Positions 11,537 to 29,241 of a stretch of DNA of 64,000 nt are shown here, one piece after another; position 1 is the first letter of the stretch, and every line of letters starts with the position of its first letter. The position numbers and the translations under genes are program-made. The notes beneath the pieces were generated by a model that saw only the letters and a list, made by a program, of their open reading frames with translations, did not search any database and had not been told where the DNA came from. The DNA comes from Litoditis marina (taxonomy: Eukaryota; Nematoda; Chromadorea; Rhabditida; Rhabditidae), in assembly GCA_964036275.1 (NCBI GenBank), contig OZ038439.1:6950169-7014168 (forward strand), written 5' to 3'.

Positions 11537-14500
11537 CTAAAACATCATTGCTGTTTTCTGTGCTTCTTCCTTTTCTTTCGATTTTCGGGCGGCCGGTTTC
11601 AGACCAACAAAATCAGTGGAAACTATCGGACGGGCGGAGGGAAAATCATCCTGGAAAATGGTTCTTTCAGTTCTGTAGTTTGTAGTTTGATGCATGCCAT
11701 AATTTGGGGTGGGCTCACGATTTCCACGCAGCGGCAGCAGACTACAAACACAGCAAAACTATTCAACACGTGTTGTCTGGGCCGGAACTATATAGAGCAA
11801 TGTATAAAAACATAGTCAGATAATTGATTGGTTTAGTGTTGGAACACAGTATTTCACATAACTACACAATCGATTATTAGCAAAACCACTTTTTTCCCGT
11901 GGGAGTGTTTCAGAGTTTTTAGAATAGAATAGACTTTCCACATAACGTGTGGCACTCCAAATAGGTAAATTAAGAGGTTGAAAAGAAAATTTTCTATTAA
12001 GTTTTCACGAAAAGTTTGTACACCAACATGAGGATGATGTTCCCTGTGCTTTCTCCCGTGAGCCGTGTTTTTGTGATGATTTACATATACATGGCTCTTC
12101 TTCTTTCCTAGCTGAAACTGGGTGAAATTAATAATATGAAAATCAGATAAATCGATCAATACACTTTATAACAATATATGGGTTTATTGTACAATCGTCC
12201 CCCCCTTGAGCCAAAATAGGTTGGAATCCGACCCGTAGTACAATCACCCCCACCCCCATAGGGGGGTGATTGTACAACGTTCTTCTTTACTGCAGGTTTG
12301 GATTGAGTGGGGGGCGATTGTTAAACAGGTCCGGGGTTGTACTATTACCCCCCATTTTGTATTGTGGGGAGTGATTGTTAAACGTCGACATTGTACAATC
12401 ACCCCCCCCCCATTTACAATCACCCCCCTCTCTATAGGGAATCGTATTGGGAGGGGGGTGATAGTACTACGGGGGGGGGGGGGAACTTATGGTGAGGGGG
12501 GAGGGGGATTGTACAATTTTCCTCAATATATGTTGTATTGTAAAATATCAAATAATAAAAAAACATTAGTTATTTAAGCTGCAAACTTTAAATAGGTCTG
12601 AATATCAGTTATTTTCTCTGTTTCGAACCTCAAATGGAAATTTGTGCGTTACATAGTCTAGCCGATGTAATACTTTGGAAAATGACTCGGATAAACGAAA
12701 AACAACCAAGATAAATAAAACCAACCGTCTCTTTGCTGTTTCTTTTGTTGGGTTTGAATCCGTCGTCACTCAATGGTTGGGTATCCGAGAGTCGATGAGT
12801 GTCGAGAGACAAGAGACATGTGCCGGTCCTGGACCTACATGTTCGAGGTAAAAGAATCAAAGGCCCTATGTGGCAATATCCCGAAATACGGTAATAAATA
12901 GCAGTTACGTTTTTGCTTTTGTAGTTTGATTCTGTTGATTTTCGGTCCAAATTCGTAAACTGAGTTCAAACTGCAATCATGCTTTTTTCAGATTTTCAGA
13001 CTACTTCGCAATCAAGTAATGCGAAATAGTGTGTAGTATGAGAGACGCAGGATGGGAAATTCCGTTTCAGGTGTTCCTACGTAACTGGTCGAAAAAATAT
13101 ATATAACAGTACAATACAATTAAGTTGGCGATGTTTGTGAGATAAATCTTCCAACAACTTAACTAAAAACAAACTTAACCCAGAAGTTTAGTTGTGGATC
13201 GCAGTAAAACTGGTAGTAAAACCAGTTGTTCAGGTACAGCTCGTGAATATACTTGCAACTTTCAAGAAAGTATTCCTCACACTTTTGAGCTTCGTCTGGA
13301 AGAGTCGCGAACTTCTACGATGTCCTCAGTTTCCACCTTTTCGTATTCTGAAGAATCACTGCCAGGGTCATGCTTTCGACTGGAAATAAGCATATTTTCT
13401 TGAAAACAATATTTTTATGGCAAGAAATCAAGGTATTCAGTGTATTTAAATTGCTACAAACTATTCCATTTTCAATTTTATTCCAGAATTAACACTTTAA
13501 TTTTTAATGATACCAATAATATCGTGAAATAGTCCTCGAAATAAAAGAGAAAAACTCACATAATTTTGTTATAAGTTTAGTCAGCAACAATATTAGCATA
13601 GAATATAACTCACGTCCTTTTCGCCTTCCCCGTCTTGCTTCTCACCCTCTCGTTGCTCTGGCCTCTCTTTGCCTGAAAATGAAACTTGATCAGTGAGAGT
13701 CACTTGCCTAAATAAGGAACATGAAAGTAGGTCAAAGAGTCGAATTATTCTGTAAACACTCGTAGCCTGATCGCATTGGGATGTTTAACGTCAATAAAAT
13801 GATTATCTATTGAGTTTTAGATACTAAATGTTTGTGAATAGTAATCGATAATCATATTTTTCACGCTGAATGATTATATTTCCGATGCCCGCATTCGGGA
13901 CTGATTCTGACCGGAGTCTGCTCGGGATTGAACTCCTCGTAACCGTCTTCCATGGGAACGTGTTTGTGAAGTTGGCCAATGTCGTCCATGTCACTCGAAA
14001 CTGGGACTTTCGGCAGCGAACGTCGGATTTGGGGACATTCTGGAAACAAAGAAGTGAAAAGTGAATATAAAATGTGGTGGTACTATCACCCCTTTCTCCC
14101 CCCCCCCCCCACTGTGTTTCATTCATCAAATTTGGCAGAATTTGTGGTGTGAATTGTGACCAAATTACAACAAAAATGTAGTCACTTTCCATACTCCTTT
14201 CGTCATTTTTAATATGGCACTCTTGAATTGGGCAGAAACGAATGTCCAAATAGAAGGCCAAACTGAGACCATTCGCTCTATCCTAATATAAGTTTCACTT
14301 GTCAACTATAAAGGTTCTTTTCGAAATTCCATTTCATGCTTCCATAGGTTAGACACGCAGAGGAAGTTTTGGGGTGGCGCCCAAATAAGCAGCGTTTGTA
14401 GTTTGGTCACCACATACGGGTGTGGTTCAATTTGAGCAAAAAAAAACAAATTTAAAACATGGAGAATAAAACTATATGTGAATTTAGAAAACGAACTATT

Positions 14501-16520
14501 GACAGGTGACGGGGTGGTGGCCCTAGATCTCCCTGTAGTGGGACTGGTGGTGCTCATGAAGTTGGAAGGGGTTCGGGACCGAGTTGTCAGGGTTATCCCC
14601 CCTCCGCCTCCCCGCTCCTCGGTTTCTGTTGTGGTGGTGCCTGAAATAGAGCGGTTTTATCGACTTTGTCATTAAAATGAAGTATACTGGGAGTTCTAGA
14701 CAAAGGAAAGTCATAGTCTGCGAGAATGAACATTCGAAGTCACTCCAAGACGCTATTGACTAATGTGAGGGCGGAGCAAATGTATGCGAAGTATTACCTT
14801 TTTGAACATAGGTTTAGGATTGAAAAGGTTTTTTCCGAGAAAAGTGTTCTTATACCTTCGTCCGATTTCAGTCTTTTCTTTCTGACAATGTAACGATGTG
14901 CGATCAACAGAATCGAAGCAGCTAATCCACATAGAACCTGAATGTAGTTATTTAGTATTTAACCAGTGGGTTAACTATGCCATATTCATTAACAACAGCA
15001 ATCAAACGGGTTATGTTTTTCGGTAATAAGATGTTTTCCTCATTCTATCTTCTTGAAAGAGATAAAAACTTGAGTTCAATTAAATATGATATAAATTTAA
15101 ATTGAACTCGTGTGTTGTTCACGATTCAAAAATGGGTACACGAACCATGGAAGACATAAAAACGGCCAGATTTCTTCCCTCTGGAAATTCTTCGCCCAAA
15201 CTTATTCCAAGTAAAATAACAGAAACAGCAGATAGAAAGAGGTAGACAATAGAGAGATTGAGAGCCTGGAAAATCGATAATTGAGAATATTCAATTGTGA
15301 ATATCTATTCTCAATAGCTTCACGGAAGATCCTAGGACTTGAAACCACCTGACATACTTTTTTCAAAACACTTTACTAGCAAATATTCTACTTCCAGAGA
15401 CGGGAAAAATTATCTGACAGTAGTTGACCGTGTGATTCTGTCGCAATGGATGTAAAGTGAAAGATCCTGTTGTGAAAACAAAGTTCGTTGAAAGAAACAG
15501 GTGTTTATTTTGAGATATCATAAATATGAAAAGAAAGCTGACCAATTTCGGACTGGCCCTGCCGCTGACGAAGAACAAAACACAATTTCCAAGACAGACC
15601 AGCATGGCCGCGGTAGCTCCGACTACACTTATCATGTACTGCAAATAATATACTTGAAAACAGATTTTGAAGTTTTACACGGTAGGGATTATCGTTATTG
15701 AACAGTTTCTTCTGTATTAGATGACAACTTTTGAGATCGAGTAAAAATCAATAACATAGAAACCAATTTTTGACAAGGGGCATACCGCATACTAGTTCTA
15801 GACTATCAGAGAAGAAGAGTTTCGATCCATTTGACTCACCATTATTTGATCGATATTTTCATGTTTAATTAGGATGATTGCTAGGTTTAACAGTGATATA
15901 ATCTGAAAACAATAATGATTAATTGAAAAATCGTCACATGTTCCACCCTACTGTGTGTATAGTCGGTTCCATTCCTACTGAGACTCCTACAGTAGGATTT
16001 CAAAACTTCCAAGCGGTTTTCCTCTCTTTCTTTTGATCGGAGAAGTTGAGGACATTCGTACCTCACTCTCCTTCTTAGGTAGAGTAAGTATACGAGAGAA
16101 TTTACCATGAACTACATTTTCAGCTTCACAACAGCCTTCGGAAAGTTTGTAAGGTTACTGTATAAGTCTCAGTAGGAATGGAGTGAACTATACTGAGTTA
16201 CTGATAGAGTTTCAGGTAAAAATGCTGGAATTCGGCTTAACTTTACTACTTTAAACTAAAACTCATACAGTGATTCTCTCCAAGATTGTAATAATCAGAA
16301 AAGAGTAGATTTAAATCTCTATTTGCGTAGCTCGAACTATGAACAAAATAAAAACGAACTAAGAAGGGAACTCGTCTGACATTATTCCTATCTAGTATTA
16401 CGTGAAAAACTATCCAAACAGAAGAAAATATACTAATTGGGGAAATCCTGGGAAATGTATAGGAAAACTAACACTCGCAGATAGATGAAGTGTATTGTAA
16501 ACCGTCCTAAGCGCCGACAT
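11537..16520 (-). CDS. predicted four-transmembrane protein with long cytoplasmic-type tail, 316 aa
   Basis: Ten exons on the minus strand: 16473-16520, 15840-15902, 15543-15638, 15146-15265, 14856-14937, 14497-14640, 13912-14039, 13614-13672, 13283-13379, 11537-11650. Every junction keeps phase and the sum is 951 nt. The first half has four hydrophobic segments (about 15-29, 38-63, 70-90 and 103-127), with exons 2-5 each starting near a membrane segment. After the fourth comes RKKRLKSDE and a low-complexity tail: Gly/Thr/Ser-rich, then acidic (DDIGQLHKHVPMEDGYEEFN), then SDSSEYEKVETEDIVEV. This is tetraspan-like topology, but the Cys motif of true tetraspanins is not evident and I recognise no family. 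Several donors are weak (GTTCGT, GTCAGA, GTGTGA), so the exon 6-9 joins are the least certain. Exon 8 could be read in another frame ending early. The stop is followed by AATAAA. Confidence 0.68.
11679..11751. repeat. GTTTGTAGTTT-type inverted repeat, copy 2
   Basis: TGTAGTTTGATG and CAGACTACAAACA arms about 50 bp apart, in the last intron of the four-TM gene. Confidence 0.5.
12185..12519. repeat. C/G-tract inverted-repeat element, family A
   Basis: It begins ATTGTACAATCGTCCCC and ends GGGGGATTGTACAAT, with internal copies of the same motif and C or G runs. It lies in the last intron of the four-TM gene. An inverted relative sharing TCTCTA.AGGGAATCGT lies at 46143-46400, so this is a dispersed non-autonomous element. 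Confidence 0.65.
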
Positions 16521-16575
16521 TAGTAGAAATGAACAGTTTTCATCGCAAAAACGCACTTTGGGGAACGTGTGAAAA
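16521..16575 (-). promoter_or_regulatory. candidate splice-leader acceptor and 5' UTR of the four-TM gene
   Basis: On the minus strand a CGATTCAG acceptor ends at 16576 and is followed by 55 nt of leader before the ATG at 16518-16520. The upstream dipeptidase ends at 16995 with an AATAAA at about 16931. The roughly 400-bp gap in the same orientation allows either an operon-like arrangement (SL2) or an independent promoter (SL1). Confidence 0.35.
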
Positions 16576-16994
16576 CTGAATCGACGTGAGTTTCGGAAAA
16601 TTTCCATGGAAAGTTATCAGGAACAGACATGTGAGAGAAACGCGTTTTCTGGAGATCCACAAACGTATTTTCAGTGGTTTTGTTTCCAGAACATTTGGAA
16701 AAAAAACTTTTTTCCTTTTTCAGAAGTGTTTGGTAATTTTTCGAAAGTATTTGATGCCGCGCATTTAGTAATTGGTAATCAATATAGTGACTTTCAATGT
16801 TTCAGGGCGAAATTGGGAAGGAAACTACGAAAGTGATGGATTTGGCCACAAATCAGGGAGTACTTTTTTGAACGTGTTGTTGTTGACAACCCAGTGTCTT
16901 GTGCTAATTTACCAATTCTAACCAATACAGTTTATTTGCATGAAATCTACCAAACATTCGCGAAAAACAGAATATCGATTGGGCGTCGAGCGTC

Positions 16995-19900
16995 CTAGTG
17001 TAATTTTCCCAATTCCACCAGATAGGCTGCCAATAACTTGGTTCCCTCAATGTAGTTTCTGGTGTCGATTTTCTCATTCTGTGCATGCGGGTTGTCATCC
17101 GAGGCGCCAATTGGAAGGAGCAGGGTGGAAACGCCAGTGAGCTCCTGGAATAATCGATATGTATGTTTTGTATGATCGTATTCGAAATACCGTTTTATTC
17201 TCCGAAACAAATTATGATGATTATCAATAGAACAAAGTTAAACTATCATAAAGCTGTGTTTGAGTATAAACAGACAAAAGTATAGCGGAAAAGTCACAAC
17301 ATACACCAATAAATAAAACATAAAACACCAAAAATTCAGTTATGTTCGAAACATTCATTCAAGCTACAGGGAACTTTGGAAATTTATGGCTGTAATAATA
17401 CCTCGAGGGTAATTGTGATAGGAATTGAACCTCCTTCTCTGGTATAGTCAGGGTCCATTCCGTACACTGAAAAATGTGTTTAAATCATTTTCTCTTCAAA
17501 AAGTGTAAAACGCAAAGAATTATCACTGATTGTGACTCATCATTGTAAATTTACGAATTGTGCTCAAACGTTTTGCTCGACCATTTGTTCGACTGGCAGT
17601 AGTCTTCATTAATTACAGTTTTGTTACAGCATCTCTCTCTTTCTCTTTCTCTCTCGCTCTCTCTTTCTCTGTGATTCTCTTTTTTCTCTCTCTTCTTCTC
17701 TGTGTCTCTGTTTTTTCTCTTTCCTACTCTCTTCTCACCTCTCTTGATGGCTGCGTGAGCGGCCCGGAAGTTCGGTCCCTTTGGGTCAGTCAGCCACGCT
17801 TTACCGGAATGCACACCGCTGACTCTGAAAGAAACCTCTCAGTTGAACTTGGACAATTTTTCTATAAATACTTTCAAACTACAGACTAAAAATAACGATC
17901 GTATTATTATGTGACGTGTGTTGTAAAAAATTAGCACTTTTGCAGAAACTCTGATGAGTTCCCCTTTTTTGCCTGTTTATTCTTTTACCTCAACTGTACG
18001 GGTTGTGTTTGTAGTTTGAACCCAGCTTGATTCACAATCGTTTCCTATTTCAATCGAGATCAGACTACAAATGAACACATACCATGAGCGACACGTTATA
18101 AATGAAGCCAGCGAACCTTCGTCTTTGTTGTGCTAGGATCATGATCGACGTAGTAATTTACGAAAGGAACAGTATCAAACTAACACAGCGAGATGGAGCA
18201 GAATATTCCGTACAGGTTGGCTGTGGAGAGAGCGAACCCTAAATGGGCCAAAGACCTAAACAGATAACGCACTTCGGGAACATTGACTTTTCACCCCCCA
18301 CCTTTCTGAATTTGTATTGCGTTTGGGGAATTGTAGTTTGACCCCTCCCCCACCGGGGGTGATAATTCAATTTATCACTTGCAATACAAAAGTACAAGTG
18401 GGGGGGGGGGATGAACTTCAATAAGTAAATAGTAAATGTCAAAGTTGATTTTTGACCCCCCCCCCTCTCCTAGATTTTCAGGTTTTAGCTTGGGTGGGGG
18501 GTTGAAGTGCTACGGGGGGGGGGGGGGGACTCAACTAAAGTGGGGGGCGATACTTCAGTTTTCCCCGCACTTCATTGTGTTGGGCGATTCCTTTTCCTTC
18601 CAAATCTTTTCCAGGTGTTTCTCAACCAGTTGGTTCACGGCTTCCGGCTTCATATTCGGCACTATCCGGATACTGAACTTCCCGACTATTTTTGACGGAA
18701 TCACCTGAAAACGCACTTGTTTTCTTTCTCTTTCTTTCTCTTAATTGGGGAGACAGTCAATTGTCAACAGTAGCGCGGTGTGTTCGGTAACTCCAACAAA
18801 ACAGGTTGAAAGTTGAAACTCAACTTCACCAAAAAACTGAATAGAAGAAAGTTTATTTAGATAATTTGCTTTTGAGAAATATGTAGTTGGATCACTTCTC
18901 TCACCGTCTTAGCCCCCTTGGCACTGAATGCTCCCTCTATTCCGTGTACAGAGAGAGACGCGTATCTCGCGCGGTGCATCAGAATATCCACTTTGTTCGA
19001 ATAGCGAAGAGCGGCTCCACTTGACTCACTGAAATTATTATAATAATGATAGAAAATATAAACATTTAGTTTATTATGTCCTGATATACAATAACTATGG
19101 CAACACTGAAACGAGCAAAGTTATCAAATTCATTGGAATGACCAACTTTAAGTTGTGGTTTGATCGTGAAGTCTAGCATAATCCTCACACATTCCACCAG
19201 AAAAAAAAAAACTTTATCTCAGTTTTGATAGTCGTTTTTAAAGAAATGCTCTAATTGAAGATCAAACTAAAATTAAATTCCGATTCGATATAACACTGTT
19301 TTCGATAAAATAATTAACTTACATGTATTGATTGACGTCAAAGTCGATATTCTCATATAATTGTCTCTCCTCAGAGGTCAAAGGTCGGGTCATCTCCTCC
19401 AACCCGGGGATATTGGGATTTCCCTCGGAGTCATTCAATTGACCCAGCAGCCAAAGAAGGTCGGTCATCGGCTCGTGGACGACGCCCCCGTGAATACCGG
19501 AATGAAGATCGGCGGTGGGACGGGACACCTCGACGAGGAAATAACTATACCTCTGGAACAATCAAGATCACCTATTTTTATTTTTTGAAGAAGATCAGAT
19601 TGAAAGTTTTTTTTTGTTGATTAGAAGAAAACATAATTTTGAGAGGACCAAACCACAGAAAGCTCACGTAGATCAATTGTATCAATCGATAAAAACACGC
19701 GGTGGAGAAATCTTTGAAATATATTGAGATCTCAAGCGAAACCGAGAAGCGGAAATCTCGCATTGTTGCAGCCCTTCCAGCTGTACTAGGACAGTTACCA
19801 TATGAAACTTCATTTCTAAGCTCAGTCTCGACGAATTTCTCAGAAATGCTTAGTGTCACCATTCTTAAAAACTGTACCCAATTTGAAAGATTTTTTGAGA

Positions 19901-21037
19901 AAAAAAATCAGTTATTAATGAACAAGAGAGAAAAAAGAGAAAAACAGGAAAGTATTGATTAATCACCTCGTTCCGCAGGTCAAACAGGGTTTCTCGGTGC
20001 CCAGCCAATAGTTGTCAGAAATGCACACGTATTGCACGTTAGAAAGGTTATCCTTTCTTTTCGGGAGAAGTTCTTCCAAACCAATTGAACCACTCTCTTC
20101 CATACCCTCCACGAACTGAGAAAAGTTTGTAAATTCATAAAAAGACAACTTGCGATAAAAAGTTTGTTTCCCCTAATTTGGATAATATATTTTCCATGTT
20201 TTGTGTTGGTTATTTCAAAAACAGTTGAAGTGTTTCTCAAAGTGTTCCGAGTAGTTTGGTAGTTTGGTAAATGTCAGACAGCGAAAAATATGATATAAAG
20301 TACTTCCTAGAGTTTAGGGGACAATGATCAGTTCAGCAATGTTCCACTACTAATACGGCAACATTTTCAATGAAAATCAGCATTTCACGTGGAATCTACG
20401 TGAAATTAGAGTCTCACCTTAACATTGACGGGCATCTCCATCGAACATGCCTGCATACTCTCGATGGCACTGATCCATCCAACCACCACCCTAGATGCAC
20501 TCGAACATAGTCATTGGCATTCAATATCAACTCTACACAGAATGGAAAATTGACATTCCACAGCACTGGACTACGACACGCACTTTTCTCATGTTTAGTA
20601 TACTATCATTCCCACACAAAGGAACGACTGTAGCAGCAACACATGTTTTAAATTCCTCGCATTGCTCTGTCACGTTCATTTGATATTCATATGAATATAG
20701 ATGAATAAAGAGTTCATTCAACGTTTATGATCAAAATTATGATTTGCACCTTGACCGGAATAGTACATGAGCCTATGTAGTAATCTCTTTAATTCTTTAA
20801 GGTTCGCTTATTCCGAACTAAGCCAATACGGTGTGCATTGATTAAGCTGCTGTGTTTGTAGCTTCAGCCCGTGGTGCTTTTTGGTCAAAAAACAGTTAAT
20901 CACGGCGTACGCCAAACAAACTACAAACCACATCAATGAGATCCCTCCCTAGTCCCCTTATCATCACTGGATCCTCTGCCAAACAATTTTCCACCGACAT
21001 CAGTCCGTTCAAACGGCTGCGAGTCCCAGCCATCGCT
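16995..21037 (-). CDS. pes-9: M20-family cytosolic dipeptidase, N-terminal quarter missing (possible pseudogene)
   Basis: Nine exons: 20955-21037, 20418-20490, 19967-20115, 19323-19550, 18905-19028, 18571-18704, 17739-17824, 17402-17466, 16995-17144, total 364 codons including stop. The protein is collinear with human CNDP2 (475 aa) from about residue 110 onward: GRGSSDDKG (bridging metal Asp), EGMEESGS (catalytic and metal Glu), [56 protein letters not shown] and NPHAQNEK with the last metal His. These enzymes cleave Cys-Gly and other dipeptides using two Mn/Zn ions. The exons carrying the N-terminus and the first metal ligand (GHLDVQP) are absent between here and the kinase gene 700 bp upstream. 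The first intron also begins GA instead of GT. No frameshift or stop is seen elsewhere. The symbol is by family resemblance only. Confidence 0.72.
18004..18071. repeat. GTTTGTAGTTT-type inverted repeat, copy 3
   Basis: TGTGTTTGTAGTTTGA faces CAGACTACAAAT, in an intron of the dipeptidase gene. Confidence 0.5.
18289..18565. repeat. C/G-tract element, family B
   Basis: Runs of C or G alternate with GAATTTGTATTGCGTTTGG and CATTTACTATTTAC-type segments. Related pieces lie at 31262-31420 (inverted), 32123-32222 and 25893-25925. It fills much of a dipeptidase intron and reaches to the edge of the exon at 18571. Confidence 0.6.
20851..20928. repeat. GTTTGTAGTTT-type inverted repeat, copy 4
   Basis: TGTGTTTGTAGCTTCAG faces CAAACTACAAACCA. 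It lies inside the first dipeptidase intron, close to the non-canonical GA donor at 20953-20954. Confidence 0.5.
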
Positions 21038-21392
21038 CTAAAATAAAAAGTATTCATTGACTTTTGACCTCTGACAATGACTGTGTCTTTATAAACCATA
21101 TTAAATTTCTTCTTTCAGGTTAGCTGAATATCTGAATAAGGCGCACAGTTTCACACAAGTTTCAACGTGTCCATCCATGAACGCATTTTCACATGAGAAG
21201 ACCAAATTGAAAAAAAGTTTCCTCATGTCGCTGCGGTCGATGTACTTTGTAGTTTGAGTTAAATGCATTTGAGAACAAAACAGTTGAATTTTTCGTTGAA
21301 TTTTGAATTGATCTTCATCGAACTGATGTGTAGAGTTGATCATGCAGTAGTTGCCTCCGAGACGGCTACGATTCATAGCAACCCCTGGACGT

Positions 21393-21474
21393 GGTCAGAT
21401 GGCCGAGTGGTCTAAGGCGCTGGTTTTAGGCACCAGTCTCTCCGGAGGCGTGGGTTCGAATCCCACTCTGATCA
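21393..21474 (+). tRNA. tRNA-Leu (anticodon UAG)
   Basis: An 82-nt class II tRNA. The acceptor is GGTCAGA/TCTGATC with discriminator A, the anticodon stem is CTGGT/ACCAG around TTTAGGC (anticodon TAG at 21427-21429), there is a long variable arm (TCTCTCCGGAGGCG), and the T arm is GTGGGTTCGAATCCCAC. It lies where the missing 5' exons of the dipeptidase would be expected. Confidence 0.97.
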
Positions 21475-21741
21475 ATTGTTTTGAGAAATATACTCTGCTT
21501 ATTTGATTGGTGTTGATTTCCTGAATTCATAGAAAAATTTTCTCTTTTGCAATTTCGTGGTTTTTTCGGTTTTTTTCAAAATATCAACAAAAAATCAGAA
21601 CCAAATAAGCATTTGATGCATACATACACGAATTGCATTAACTAAAACTTGCGAACATCTTTATTTCGATTGATTGTAATAGATGTTATCGAAAAATACG
21701 AGAATAGTCGATAATTCTTTTGTACGTTCTTTCTTCTCTTC

Positions 21742-27122
<5,381 letters not shown>

Positions 27123-28949
27123 CTGGAAGAGAAAACTAGGTAAAGCAGAGGAATCAATCAGAATAACAATTTAGTTTGAACAATTAAACCCTAGTTGAAC
27201 TCTGACTATACAACAATCTCATTCTTAGTCAAACTTTGTCACAAACGAATACAATTTATTTCTTGATGTTGAGGTCAGCATGGGTTCAACAGAACAATGT
27301 GTTTTAGTTGAAGAAGGAAAATCGCAAAAACCACTCGTTTTTTCTAGAAAAGAAGTATTTTAAGTTATGTTCAAAGGGAAAAACCTGAGAACCGTATTAT
27401 ATAGAAGGTCAACCTAAATTGGAGAAAGTCATAATTGAGGAGCACAATGGTGAAATCAAAACATTCAGTAGTGGAGGGCTCACAATGGTACGCTTTGACT
27501 ATTCTTGAAAAAAAAAAACGAAACTGAAAATATCTGAAATGAACCAACCACTCATGAGAACCGCCTAGCTGCTTGTGTGGAGATAGAATGAAAAGCTTCG
27601 GATAACTCACACGCTGAAACCAAGATTGCAGACTATTTTCGCGTTTTCTCGTGACTAAAGGAACTCTCCGTTCCTATCCTGTTTTCAAACTCTCAGATTC
27701 CAAGTGCAACCGAAAAACCAGAGACTGTGAATTCGCTATTGCCTATTGTCTATTCTTTATAACCTAAAACATAGTTTTCAGCTGTGTTTTGTCTGAGATG
27801 AGATCATGTTTGGTTGATAATAGTAGGCTGTTTTCAGCGTCAGATTTTTCATTGAGAAAGACAGCAAAAAAACCTATGAATTGATACGCTCTCAAAGTCT
27901 CAGTGAGAATGACAAGAGAATGCAGCTCAACTGCTCAGTTGAGTAGTCCACATCAATCCTACTGAGATTCCTACATTACATAGTCGAATTTTTCTGATCC
28001 TACGGTAGGAGTCACAGTAGAAACGAAAAGCACTATAGGGGGTGTCAAATGTATACCTGGGACGTACACAGCATAATTTTAGAACAGCAAATGTTTGGTC
28101 ACAGGCGGGGATCGAACCATCGAGCCCGCAACTGATCAGCTCAAAAGCAAAGGTGCTAACCATTAGGCCATCCGACCAACATTTGGATAGCAGAATTGCG
28201 CTGCTACTTGAACGCAGTTACTGAGAAAAGAGCGCAAGCAGCTTTCAAGCGAACTTTTTTCGGATATCTCTTCCAGTTTCTACTTTTCGTTTGACAAAAA
28301 AAACTCGTGACTTTCTTTTTGGTAACGTACTTTTGAAATGGACATAATTTTCTTCAATATGTTCATGAAAAGAGATATTTATTCATTAAAAAATCAAAAT
28401 AGAAAAACATATGTGATCATCTTGGTTCCCCGACGGACCGTCATTCCAGAGATTCGAGAACCTGAAAAACTATATATGAAAAAAGGACATCATCATTTCT
28501 TCTGGGTCTTTAGCATAATCGTGAATGTGATATGGGAGCAGCAGAACGCACTCGATATCAAAAGATCATGCTGATACTAGTAGTCAATAAGCACCCGACT
28601 TTCCATTCTCAACACACAATTTTTTTCACAAAAGACAACTGATGTATAAGGACGGCAGCGCTTTGTGTTTTGCAGAAAATTTTTTAAGGGGAAAGGTCGT
28701 ACCGGCGGTAGGGTCGGTCAACTTTTTGGTCACCCCCGAATAGAGGGATGTGAATGAGTCGGCCACTTATTGGAATGAATTTTTTTATTATTATTGAAAA
28801 TAATGTCCCGATCACCACTTTTGAAGAAAAACGGGTGCTTAACATGAACTATCCACCAAAATCACCCCCGAAATTGGATGCATAAAATAAACGGTAAGAA
28901 TATCACGAATGGGGGCATAATCTTGAAATTGAAATAATCGAGAACGTAC
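27123..28949. other. intron or 5' flank of the kinase
   Basis: No coding exon recognised. It holds the tRNA-like element at 28034-28177 and AT-rich sequence. Confidence 0.5.
28034..28177 (-). mobile_element. tRNA-like element with A and B boxes
   Basis: On the minus strand 28177-28097 starts GGTCGGATGGCCTAATGG and ends GATCCCCGCCTGTGACC. The acceptor-like ends pair (GGTCGGA with TGTGACC, one mismatch), and an A box TGGCCTAATGG and a B box GGTTCGATCCC are present. The anticodon arm does not fold and the T arm has an 8-nt insertion, so it is not a functional tRNA. TATAGGGGGTGTCAAAT at 28034 resembles the ends of the elements at 45771 and 49883. Confidence 0.5.
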
Positions 28950-29045
28950 CTGCGCTCTGTTTCAACTCGTTGTTCCACTGAGCCAGTGAACGTATCTCCT
29001 TCCTTTCCTTTTGGCGATCGCAATCATCAGAGTTTCAGGCGCAGA
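28950..29045 (-). other. candidate 5' exon of the kinase, interrupted by TGA
   Basis: The strong acceptor GTGTTTCAG precedes 29045 and a GTACGT donor follows 28950. The frame that joins the kinase reads DDCDRQKERKEIRSLAQWNN and looks coding, but an in-frame TGA lies 8 nt into the exon and no ATG follows it. It may be a 5' UTR/coding hybrid, a disabled exon, or spliced from a weak internal acceptor. Confidence 0.35.
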
Positions 29046-29241
29046 CTGAAACACAAACACGTACGAAACATTGACCCATGAATAGAAGTAAACACTAAAT
29101 TACGCAAAAACCGATAAAATGTTGAGAACGGCCTACATAGGTTTTTTTCGGACCAGGAAAATATCGAAATATTCGATGTTTTCATATATTTCTATTCAAT
29201 GTTCAAATTAAAAAAGCACAAGTAATCAATCGAGAACTCAC

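Noticed and set aside
13861..14261. Alternative single-exon proteins near 13.9-14.3 kb
   Set aside because: Shadows of exon 7 of the four-TM gene read through its splice sites.
21101..21376. 91-codon minus-strand frame as the missing dipeptidase N-terminus
   Set aside because: It has none of the expected M20 N-terminal motifs (GHLDVQP) and no phase-compatible donor.
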